Below, piece by piece: positions 39,101 through 45,296 of a DNA stretch of 64,000 nucleotides. How positions within the stretch are numbered: position 1 is the first letter of the stretch; each line of letters begins with the position of its first letter. Both the position numbers and the translations under genes were made by a program. The notes beneath the pieces were generated by a model. That model was not told the origin of the DNA and did not search any database. It saw nothing but the letters and a program-made list of their open reading frames with translations. Origin of the DNA: JAGWRA01 sp035534615 (GTDB lineage: Bacteria > Acidobacteriota > Vicinamibacteria > Vicinamibacterales > CAVVIG01); contig DATLRO010000061.1 of assembly GCA_035534615.1 (NCBI GenBank), positions 124,001-188,000 on the forward strand. Reading direction: 5' to 3'.

Positions 39101-39755
39101 ACAGATAGCCCGGCAGATGCGGCGCCTTCACCGTCGATCCGCCGGCCAGCGCGAGATCGCACTGATAGGTCAGCAGGTGCTGACAGGCGACGTGCACGGC
39201 GACGAGCGACGTCGAGCAGGCGGTCTGCACGCTCATGCACGGGCCGTGCAGGTTCAGCTTGTACGCCAGCTGCGTCGTCAGCGAGTCCTTGTCGTTCGCG
39301 ATGCAGGTCTGGTAGAAGCCGACCGACTCGATGAGCGGGCGGTTCGGCATCAGGTTGAACAGCAGATACGTGTTCACGCTCGCACCGGCGAACACGCCGA
39401 TCGGCCGGCGGTACCGGCCGGGGTCGTAGCCGGCCTGCTCGAGCGCCTCCCAGGCGCATTCGAAAAACAGGCGATGCTGCGGATCCAGCAGTTCCGCGTC
39501 CCGCGGCGTGAACCCGAAGAACGCCGGCTCGAACCGGTCGTAGTCGTCCAGCAGCGCGCCCGCCTTCACGAAGTCCGGCCGGGCGATCATGTCGGGCGCC
39601 ACGCCGCGCGCCCGCAGGTCCTCGTCCGTGTACGGACGGATCGATTCCACGCCGGCGCACAGGTTGCGCCAGAAGGCGTCCACCGAGGCCGCGCCGGGAA
39701 AGCGCCCGGACAGGCCGACAATCGCCACGGCGTCGAGAGGCGGTGCGTCGCTCAT
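33165..39755 (-). CDS. Type I PKS, KS-AT-KR-DH-ER-ACP (module PKS1)
   Basis: 2196-residue fully reducing module. KS: Cys at 180 in TACSTSL, EAHGTGT, KTNIGHL. AT: GHSLGEYVAA near 623 and SHAFHC near 725 (malonyl). KR: WITGGLGGVGLA near 1150, GQIDYAAAN. DH near 1402: DEHRLNGEPLLPGTAYLE, a complete HxxxGxxxxP motif, with HPALLD further on. ER: AAAGGVGLAAVQ near 1823. ACP: FFDLGGDSL near 2120. A stretch with PQVAVSTLDLDGRI, which in PKS2 and PKS4 follows the KR directly, lies here after the ER. The DH-ER pair therefore seems inserted behind the KR core. The ATG overlaps the stop of the C-A-PCP NRPS (ATGA), making this the natural acceptor of the Leu-bound chain, giving after full reduction a gamma-amino acid unit. 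Function is clear from the family; the order of action is inferred from gene order. Confidence 0.95.
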   Translation of the reverse strand: MSDAPPLDAVAIVGLSGRFPGAASVDAFWRNLCAGVESIRPYTDEDLRARGVAPDMIARPDFVKAGALLDDYDRFEPAFFGFTPRDAELLDPQHRLFFECAWEALEQAGYDPGRYRRPIGVFAGASVNTYLLFNLMPNRPLIESVGFYQTCIANDKDSLTTQLAYKLNLHGPCMSVQTACSTSLVAVHVACQHLLTYQCDLALAGGSTVKAPHLPGYLYQEGGIASPDGHCRAFDADAQGTVGGNGAGVVVLKRLEDAVAARDTIIAVIRGSAVNNDGADKVGFTAPGVDGQAEVIGLAQAMAGVPPDTIGFIEAHGTGTPLGDPIEVAALTKVFRAGTARTGFCAIGSVKTNIGHLDAAAGVAGLIKAALAVERGRIPPSLHFRQANPRLNLSTSPFFVNSDAREWTDSPRRAGVSSFGIGGTNAHVVIEEPPARAVPEAARPLQVLTVAARTESALNALSARMAGHLRGGPEQPLADVAYTLHVGRRPWSWRRAVVASGPADAAARLEAAAGTPGAMVGEARSPAPEVAFLFPGQGAQRGGMGAGLYRRERVFRAEVDRACGILRPLIGLDLRDLLLASGRQAEAATAALTQTAIAQPALFVVEYALARLWMHWGVQPGAMIGHSLGEYVAACLADVFTPDEGLALVAARGRLMQSAPAGAMLAVAMPAREMAGWLDEGLALAADNAPASSVVSGAPDEVARLESALVSRGIACRRLETSHAFHCRLMDPILDAFGEAVARVHLRPPALPFVSNLTGTWIRTEEAVDPAYWVRHLRQTVRFAEGVRTLLDDHRVRLPLEVGPGRALAAFCRQAPAGAAERLPPVSSLPGGSAEDEDLRNVLAAAGGLWVNGVAIDWDLFHEDERRGRVPLPTYPFERTRCWIDPPAMEPDRLPVAAHDAPAAAEAAPSVDRMFYVPVWRPEESDAAGVAEGRPVLVVVDEEGAGRRFAGFLRDAGREVVTARLGGTVAEPASAGADFVVPAGREGFGPLLEALARRGASPGVIYYMAAATGLDRPDEALAPEFFGLLGLAQAIGASGRQDPLAIVAVTQGLFAVSGGDTPRAPGQALLLGPCHVIPQEYPQAACRLVDLATLEGDEWMTALASETVTAGGDTVVAHRDGRRFVRAFERVELPPAASERARLKPRGVYWITGGLGGVGLAIARHLARTVGARLVLTGRTAIPPRDTWDALVRGAAPGDRLAGRLRQLLDIERDGGEVLAFAADVTSAGAMAEAAAAARRRFGRIDGVIHAAGVPGGGVIALKTGEAARAVLAPKVQGTLALASVLDPRETDFLVLCSSIAGLQGGFGQIDYAAANAFLDAFAGYHSRTGGSFTTSIDWDAWLEAGMAVESAEALRARHDRTGLRPLDTGSSLFDRAGQRADGSVVGHVALSPARHWMLDEHRLNGEPLLPGTAYLELARAALALVRPGQPIFIEQLVLGAPLLAGPAGAGPIDVEVRLEPRAADGAGASGGPAYAVTVRGRRDPDATWTTHATAVVRPAGEPAPAGPGLEAARARFAGASPHAAAGESAAGSPLSFGPRWASRQTVQLRDGEMLSALQLPDAYAADLDRMGLHPALLDVALGLPVTDDAGLFLPFMYERVRVSAPLTARLHSHVRPADAAATQRQTRSFDVTIFDEAGRELVSVEGYTAKRWVSTAAGEAVRGRAAQAEEPPANDRLRVGEAGNFDTLRLERAPRRAPSAGEVEIEVRATGLNFRDVLKALGAMPLPAAGDAGGLGDECAGIVSAVGPGVVHVQPGDPVMAIADACFGRFVIAPAAFVVRKPEALDFDDAAGVPVAFMTAYHALFDLGRLEAGERVLVHAAAGGVGLAAVQLARRAGARVFATAGSPEKRAFLRAIGADLVMDSRSLAFVEEVRRYTNGEGVDVVLNSLAGDYLPAGLSVLRRYGRFLELGKRDISANAKLDLAPFERSLSFVAANLERDHPAFPRLLQLTAQRLAGGEWQPLPCHVFPIARVGEAFTHLARARHVGKVVASRTATVVRPPAGGFGLDGAGRASSPAAAAGLRTADAVEAFARALAAGRPQVAVSTLDLDGRIARQRDAFSVIREAVGGAAGGGAPVPAPRPGAAAVPVEGLEGRIAAIWERVLGIGDIGVNDSFFDLGGDSLAGVQVMSQMNAQLQTRIPVARFFEAPTIAGLAVLVRGEQAGRPAEPTLASSRDRGSLRRATRERRRAGDDRE

Positions 39756-42700
39756 GCGCCTCCGTGGCCCTGCCGGTCGTGCGTCGCGCGCCGGCGGCGC
39801 AGCGCCTCGCGCTGGCGCGCGGCGCGTTCCTCCGCGCCGGCCGGCTCGACCGCCGCCGGCGCCCCGGCGTCCAGCGCGGCGGCCAGCGCGGTGATCGTCG
39901 GATGCGCGAACAGATCGACCACCGGCACGTCGCGCCCCAGCCGGTCGCGGATGGCCGCCTGCACCTTGACCATCAGGAGCGAGTGGCCGCCGAGATCGAA
40001 GAAGTTGTCGAACAGGCCGACGTCGGTCCGGCCCAGCAGCTCGCCCCAGATCGCCGCCAGCGCCCGCTCGAGATCGGTGCGCGGCGCCACGAACCGGTCC
40101 GGCAGGTCGGGGCGCGCCGGCGGCGGATCGGGCAGGGCCTGGCGGTCGACCTTGCCGTTAGCGGTCACCGGCAGGGCCTCCATCAGCAGCACGTCGGCCG
40201 GCACCATGTAGTCGGGCAGGGCCGCCGCCGCATGCGCGCGCACGTCCGCGCGCCCGAGCGGCCGCGATCCATCCGCCACGACCCACGCGACCAGCCGCCC
40301 GTCTCCCGCCGGCGTCGGGCGGACCTCGACGACGGCATCTGCCACGCCCGCCGCCTCACGCACCACCGCCTCGATCGCGCCGAGTTCGATCCGGAAGCCG
40401 CGGATCTTCACCTGCCGGTCGAGCCGGCCGAGAAATTCGAGCTCACCGTCGGACCGCCAGCGGCCGACGTCGCCGGTCAGGTACAGGCGGGCGCCCGGCC
40501 CGGCCGCGAACGGATCGGGGACGAACCGGGCGGCCGTGAGATCGCCGCGGCCGGCATAGCCCCGCGCCAGGCTCCGTCCGCCCAGCGCGATTTCTCCCGG
40601 CGCGCCGGGCGGCACGGCGTTCAGCCATTCGTCGACCAGGTGCACGCGCGCGTGGTCAATCGGGCGGCCGATCGACGGCACCGGCCGGTCGAGGCCGCCG
40701 GGCGTCTCCCCCGAGGTCGCCACCACCGCGAACTCGGTCGGGCCGTAGTTGTTGACGACCCGGAACGGGCGCGGTGCCGCCCGAAAGGGATGCAGCCGAT
40801 CGCCGCCGGTCAGCATCAGGCGAAGCGGCGCGTCCGCCGGCCAGGCGAGCGGCAGCGCCGCTTCGGCGAGCGGCGTCGGCACGAAGGCCACGGTGATCCG
40901 GCGGGCGAGCAGCCAGTCCCGCAGCGCCTCCGGCGAGGTGACCACGTCGGCCTCGGCGAGATACACGCAGGCCCCCGCGGCGAGGTACGGCCAGAGCTCC
41001 CACACCGACGCATCGAAGGCGGCGCCCGCCAGCCGCGTGGCGCGGTCGACCGCCGTGACGCCGAACGCCCGCTGGTGCCAGCCGACGAGATTGAGCAGCG
41101 CCGCGTGCGACACCATCACGCCCTTCGGTTCGCCGCTCGATCCCGAGGTGTAGATCACGTACGCCAGCCCGTCGGCGTCAGGTTCGCCGGCCGGCCGGAC
41201 CGCCGGCGCCGCCGCCCGCAGGGCCCCCGCCTCGTCGCCGTCCAGCACGAGCACCGGCGCGCCCGGGGTCCGCACGAGATGTTCCAGCCGGCGGTCCGCC
41301 AGCACGAGCGCCGTGCGGGCGTCGCGGATCATCGTCTCCAGCCGGCGCGGCGGCTGCGCCGGGTCGAGCGGCAGGTACGCGCCGCCGGCCTTCAGTACCG
41401 CCAGCGACGCGATCGCCTGCTCGAACGAGCGGTCGAGCGCGACGGCGACCACGTCTTCCGGCCCCACGCCGCTGGCGCGCAGCACGTGGGCCAGCCGGTT
41501 CGCCGCCGCATCGAGCTCGCCGTACGTGAGGTGGTCGCCTGCCATGCCGAGCGCCGGCGCCCGTGGCGCCTCCGCGGCCCGCGCCTCGACGAGCGCCACC
41601 ACGCTGCGGACGGCCGGTGCCGCCGCGTCCAGCCCCGCCGCCAGCCGTCGCAGCGTCGCGGTGTCGTCGTCCGGCGCCAGCGCCAGCGCTGCGACCGGCC
41701 GGTCCGGCTCCGCCGAGACCGCGTCGACGATGCGGCCGAACCGCGCCGCGAGCCGCCGGATCGCGGCCGGCGGGAAGATGTCGGTGTTGTAGTCGAACGT
41801 CCCGCGCAGGCCGTCCGGCCCGTCGGTCAGCGACAGCGTGAGGTCGAACTTCGCGACGATCCCGGCAGGGGCGATCGGCGTCAGGGTCAGCCCCGGCAGC
41901 TCCAGCCGCGCCTCGGGCTCCGGCTGCAGCATGAAGACGACCTGCACGAGCGGATTGCGGCCCATGTCGCGGTCCGGCTTCAGCACTTCGACCAGCTTCT
42001 CGAACGGGACGTCCTGATGGGCGAACGCGTCGGCGGCGATCTGCCGCTCCGCGACGACCAGTTCACGGAAGGTCCGCGTGGCGGTCACGCGGGAGCGCAG
42101 CACCAGGGTGTTCACGAAGAACCCGATCAGCGGCTCCAGTTCGCGCCGGTGACGATTCGCGATCGGCGAGCCGACCGCGATGTCCGCCTGCCCCGTCTCG
42201 CGCGCCAGCAGCAGCTTGAACGCCGTCAGCGCGGCGATGAACATCGTCGCGCCAGACGCGGCGGCGAGCGCGCGCAGGCGGCGGGTCGCTTCCGCGCCGA
42301 GCGTGAACGGCTCCGAGGCGCCGGCGAAGGTCTGCACCGCCGGGCGCGCGCCGCCGGACGGAAGGTCGAGCGCCGGCAGGCCGTCGAGTTGCCGCCGCCA
42401 GTACGCGATCTGCGCCTCGAGCGTCCCGCCCTGCAGCCACTGCCGCTGCCAGTGCGCGAAGTCGCCGTACTGGATCGGCAGCGGGTCGACCGCCGCCGGC
42501 CGGCGATGCACGAACGCCTGGTAGTGCGCGCCGACCTCACGGATCAGCACGCCGGTCGACCAGCCGTCGCAGACAATGTGGTGGAGCATGCAGACGATGA
42601 CGTGCTCGTCCGGGGCGAGGCGCACCATCCGGACGCGCAGCAGGGGACCGGCCGCCAGGTCGAACGGCCGCGCCGACTCGTCCGCGAGGATCCGCGAGAC

Positions 42701-43114
42701 CGCCGCCTCGCGCGCGTCGCGGTCGAGCGCGCTCAGATCCTCGACGGAGGGGGCCAGCGGCCGCGGCGCCGCAATCCGCTGCACGGGCTGGTCGCCGTCC
42801 ATCGGAAACACCGTCCGCAGGGTTTCGTGGCGGGCGACGACGGCGTCGAGGCTGTGGACGAACGCGGCGGGCGAGAGCGGGCCGTGCAGGCGGAACGCGA
42901 CCGGCACGTGATACGCGGTCGTGCCGGGCACGAGGCGATCGAGGAACCACAGCCGCTGCTGCGCGAACGAGAGCGGCGCCCGGTCCGGATCCGGGCGGCG
43001 TCCGATCGGCGCGCCGACCGCCGCCGGACCACCGGCGTCCCGCAGCAGGAGCGCGAGCAGCTCCTCGTCTCCGGGGATTCCGGAAGCACCCGGTGCCGAC
43101 GCGGGTCGTGTCAT
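39752..43114 (-). CDS. NRPS module: C-A(Leu)-PCP
   Basis: 1120-residue NRPS module. The C domain (APLSFAQQRLWFLDRL near the N-terminus, HHIVCDGWS near 180) is LCL-like and not a starter type, so the protein needs an upstream peptide donor, most likely the plus-strand NRPS that ends in a free carrier. The A domain has TSGSSGEPKG near 655 (Ser-Glu where Thr-Gly is usual; the Lys is kept) and code D-A-W-F-L-G-N-V-V, the same Leu code as in the two-module NRPS. PCP has LGGHSL near 1040. The last residues are rich in Arg and Ala and may form a docking tail to PKS1, which overlaps by ATGA. It is preceded by the type II thioesterase and MbtH genes, its likely proof-reader and A-domain partner. Confidence 0.95.
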   Translation of the reverse strand: MTRPASAPGASGIPGDEELLALLLRDAGGPAAVGAPIGRRPDPDRAPLSFAQQRLWFLDRLVPGTTAYHVPVAFRLHGPLSPAAFVHSLDAVVARHETLRTVFPMDGDQPVQRIAAPRPLAPSVEDLSALDRDAREAAVSRILADESARPFDLAAGPLLRVRMVRLAPDEHVIVCMLHHIVCDGWSTGVLIREVGAHYQAFVHRRPAAVDPLPIQYGDFAHWQRQWLQGGTLEAQIAYWRRQLDGLPALDLPSGGARPAVQTFAGASEPFTLGAEATRRLRALAAASGATMFIAALTAFKLLLARETGQADIAVGSPIANRHRRELEPLIGFFVNTLVLRSRVTATRTFRELVVAERQIAADAFAHQDVPFEKLVEVLKPDRDMGRNPLVQVVFMLQPEPEARLELPGLTLTPIAPAGIVAKFDLTLSLTDGPDGLRGTFDYNTDIFPPAAIRRLAARFGRIVDAVSAEPDRPVAALALAPDDDTATLRRLAAGLDAAAPAVRSVVALVEARAAEAPRAPALGMAGDHLTYGELDAAANRLAHVLRASGVGPEDVVAVALDRSFEQAIASLAVLKAGGAYLPLDPAQPPRRLETMIRDARTALVLADRRLEHLVRTPGAPVLVLDGDEAGALRAAAPAVRPAGEPDADGLAYVIYTSGSSGEPKGVMVSHAALLNLVGWHQRAFGVTAVDRATRLAGAAFDASVWELWPYLAAGACVYLAEADVVTSPEALRDWLLARRITVAFVPTPLAEAALPLAWPADAPLRLMLTGGDRLHPFRAAPRPFRVVNNYGPTEFAVVATSGETPGGLDRPVPSIGRPIDHARVHLVDEWLNAVPPGAPGEIALGGRSLARGYAGRGDLTAARFVPDPFAAGPGARLYLTGDVGRWRSDGELEFLGRLDRQVKIRGFRIELGAIEAVVREAAGVADAVVEVRPTPAGDGRLVAWVVADGSRPLGRADVRAHAAAALPDYMVPADVLLMEALPVTANGKVDRQALPDPPPARPDLPDRFVAPRTDLERALAAIWGELLGRTDVGLFDNFFDLGGHSLLMVKVQAAIRDRLGRDVPVVDLFAHPTITALAAALDAGAPAAVEPAGAEERAARQREALRRRRATHDRQGHGGA

Positions 43115-43169
43115 AGCAGTCTCGAACGTGCGCGGAACAACCGTGCTGAGCGGGCAGACGTGCCGCCCG

Positions 43170-43940
43170 TCACCCGCAGGATCGGACGAGGCGGGGCATC
43201 ATGACGCCGAGCAGGCCGTCACGCGCGTGATTCAGATAGAAGTGGTCGCCTGGAAACATGCGTCGCGAAAACGGGCCCAGGGTCTGTTCCCCCCAGGCGT
43301 CCAGCGCCTCTTCGGTGACCCGCGGATCCTGCAGGCCGCCGAACGCGGTGATCGGGCAGGCGAGCGGCTCCGCCGCGCGATAGTCGTAACACTCGACCAT
43401 CGCCAGGTCGGCGCGCAGCGCCGGCAGCACGAGGTCCATCAGTTCCTGGTGTTCCAGCACCGCCGCCGGAATCCCGCCGTACCGCGTCGACACCGCGTCG
43501 ACGAACTCGGGATCGGGCAGGCGATGCAGCGGCGCGTCCGCGCTCGGCACGTGCGGCGCGCGCGCGGCCGACACGAACAGGTGCTCGGGCGCCGGCCAGT
43601 GCCGATCGCGGATCGCGCGCGTCAGCTCGAACGCGAGCAGCGCGCCCATGCTGTGACCGAAGAAGCAGTACGGCCGATCGAGCTGCGACCGGACGGCCGG
43701 CGCCAGCGCGTCGATCAGCGCGTCGACCCGAACGAACGGCGGCTCCTGGAGCCGGCTCTCGCGCCCCGGCAGCCGCACGGCGCACAGTTCGACCGGTTGC
43801 GCGGCAAGCGCCCGCGCCCACGGCACGTAGCCCGCGGCCCCCGAGCCGGCGCCGGCGAGGCAGATCAGCCGCATCGTCGCCTGCGGCTTCGGCTGCGGCA
43901 CGAGCCACCAGGGGCTGCCGGCGACCGTCCCGCCCGTCAC
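43170..43940 (-). CDS. Type II thioesterase (editing alpha/beta-hydrolase)
   Basis: 256 residues from a GTG at 43940 that overlaps the MbtH stop (GTGA). The frame continues far upstream, but only from this start does the protein match the family. It has LAGAGSGAAGYVPWA (oxyanion region), the nucleophile elbow GHSMGALLAFE with the catalytic Ser, GLQDPRVT with the Asp, and GDHFYL with the catalytic His. Stand-alone thioesterases of this kind (SrfAD/GrsT-like) remove wrong acyl groups from carrier domains of NRPS and PKS lines. It does not release the final product here; the reductase domain does. It sits between MbtH and the C-A-PCP NRPS in one transcription unit. Confidence 0.92.
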   Translation of the reverse strand: MTGGTVAGSPWWLVPQPKPQATMRLICLAGAGSGAAGYVPWARALAAQPVELCAVRLPGRESRLQEPPFVRVDALIDALAPAVRSQLDRPYCFFGHSMGALLAFELTRAIRDRHWPAPEHLFVSAARAPHVPSADAPLHRLPDPEFVDAVSTRYGGIPAAVLEHQELMDLVLPALRADLAMVECYDYRAAEPLACPITAFGGLQDPRVTEEALDAWGEQTLGPFSRRMFPGDHFYLNHARDGLLGVMMPRLVRSCG

Positions 43941-44182
43941 GCTCCCTGCGGGCCCTGGCCCGTCTGGCCAGCCTGCTCGGCCATCCGCTTGCGGAGGCTC
44001 AACGGCCGCATGTCGGTCCAGACCTCCTTGATGTACGCGAGGCACTCGTCCTTCGTGCCCTTCGGGCCGCGCTCGGTCCAGCCGGCCGGGATCTCCTTGA
44101 AATCCGGCCAGATGGAATACTGCTCTTCGTGGTTGACCACCACCCGGTATACGGTGGGGTCCTGATCTTCCTCGGTGGCCAT
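43937..44182 (-). CDS. mbtH: MbtH-like protein
   Basis: 81-residue MbtH family protein. These small proteins bind adenylation domains and help them fold and work. The signature is complete: NHEEQYSIWP, IPAGWTERGPKGTKDECLAY, and IKEVWTDMRPLSLR, including the conserved Trp residues. A GAGG ribosome site lies 10 bases before the ATG. Its stop overlaps the GTG start of the thioesterase. It probably serves the A domains encoded on both strands, since it is the only MbtH gene in the window. Confidence 0.97.
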   Translation of the reverse strand: MATEEDQDPTVYRVVVNHEEQYSIWPDFKEIPAGWTERGPKGTKDECLAYIKEVWTDMRPLSLRKRMAEQAGQTGQGPQGA

Positions 44183-44203
44183 ACTTGAAAAACCTCGATC
44201 CGG

Positions 44204-44244
44204 GCGCGGGCGCCGGGATGCGCCCGCGCAGCCCGGCTATTGTA
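44204..44244 (-). promoter_or_regulatory. MbtH leader: possible -10 box and GC hairpin
   Basis: In the 132-base gap between the SPFH and MbtH genes the minus strand has TACAAT (44239-44244), a good -10-like hexamer without a clear -35. Just downstream, at 44204-44229, is a perfect 9-base inverted repeat (GCGCGGGCG arms, 8-base loop). A short T run lies 10 bases beyond the hairpin. This may be a second promoter for the NRPS/PKS genes with a leader hairpin, or a partial terminator of the upstream transcript. Neither is proven. Confidence 0.3.
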
Positions 44245-44314
44245 CCGTACCGGCGCGTCGTGCCCGGGGCGGGCGCTTCAGGAAAATCGGCGACGGGAAG
44301 GGAGCGCCGGCGCC

Positions 44315-45256
44315 TCAGTGGGGCGGTTTGGCGGCCGCGCCGCCCTTCGGGGGCGATTCCATGTTGAAGAAGAAGGGGAACCCGCTGCCGCTGCCGCTGC
44401 CACCGCCGCCGAGCACGATGATCTTCGAATTGTTGGACTTGGCCAGCGCCAGCGCCGCCTGGATGCTCTCGTACTGCAGCACCTGGGGCGTGAGGCTCGA
44501 GGCCAGCGTCTGCTGGTACATCTTGATCCCCTGTGCCTCGAGCCGCCGTCGCTCGGCCTCCTGCCGGGTCTGCTCCAGCCGGTACTGCATCGCGAGGGCG
44601 TCCTGCTCCGCCTCGAGCTTGCGCTGGATCGCGGTCGCCACGATCGGCGGCAGCGTGATCTTGTAGATCAGGACGTCGTCGATCGACACGAATCGCTCGC
44701 GCACCTCGCTGCGCGCGAGATTGACGACGTCGTTCTCGATCTTCGAGAACGACTGGGCGTACAGCTGTTCGGGCCGGTACTGCCCGATCACCGCGCGCAG
44801 CGCCGTGCCGACCTCGGGCACGACGACGGTCGAGACGTAATCCGGCCCGACCTCCTGGTGCAGCCGCCCCAGCAGCTTTTCGATCGGCCGGAACCGGATC
44901 GAGAGATCGACCTTGAGGTCGAGTCCGTCCTTGGCCAGCACGTCGAACGAGCGGTCGATCTTCTGGTACCGGACGTTGTAGATCGTCATGATATCGATCG
45001 GCAGGATGAAGTGAATGCCCTCCGGGTAGACCGCGTTCACTTCGGTCCCGACGAACCGCGACCACAGCACGCCCGCCTGGCCCGCGCCGATCGAAATCAC
45101 GATGCTCGACCAGTAGTAGACGACGAAGAAGGCGACGGCCAGTACCGCCAGCAGCAGCCGGACATCGTGCTCGCCGGCCCATCGGCGGGCCTCCGTCTCC
45201 GACGCGAGCGCCACCTTCTCGAGCTTCTGCGTGCGTTCCTTCAGGCTTTCAGACAT
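44315..45256 (-). CDS. SPFH/prohibitin (band 7) domain membrane protein
   Basis: 313 residues: a charged N-terminus, one membrane segment at about residues 33-55 (LLLAVLAVAFFVVYYW), then an SPFH domain (GQAGVLWSRFVGTEVNAVYPEGIHF through about residue 190), a helical Gln/Glu/Arg-rich coiled-coil stretch, and a C-terminal region ending in a Gly/Ser run and Pro/Lys. It resembles HflK/HflC and prohibitins, which form ring-like scaffolds in the inner membrane. It lies 40 bases after the exporter gene, with an AAGG ribosome site. SPFH proteins are not usual parts of NRPS/PKS loci. It may organise the exporter or assembly line at the membrane, or protect the host from a membrane-active product; both are guesses. 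Confidence 0.88.
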   Translation of the reverse strand: MSESLKERTQKLEKVALASETEARRWAGEHDVRLLLAVLAVAFFVVYYWSSIVISIGAGQAGVLWSRFVGTEVNAVYPEGIHFILPIDIMTIYNVRYQKIDRSFDVLAKDGLDLKVDLSIRFRPIEKLLGRLHQEVGPDYVSTVVVPEVGTALRAVIGQYRPEQLYAQSFSKIENDVVNLARSEVRERFVSIDDVLIYKITLPPIVATAIQRKLEAEQDALAMQYRLEQTRQEAERRRLEAQGIKMYQQTLASSLTPQVLQYESIQAALALAKSNNSKIIVLGGGGSGSGSGFPFFFNMESPPKGGAAAKPPH

Positions 45257-45296
45257 GAGCCGCCTTCTCTTCCGGGCGCCGGACCACCCGCCTGCC

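Noticed and set aside
17270..39755. Trans-AT polyketide system
   Set aside because: Every module has its own AT with GHSxGEY and HAFH motifs.
43170..45182. A 670-residue protein spanning the thioesterase and running through the MbtH and SPFH genes
   Set aside because: Only the last 256 residues match a family; the rest is an out-of-frame reading of MbtH and SPFH. The GTG overlapping the MbtH stop is the natural start.
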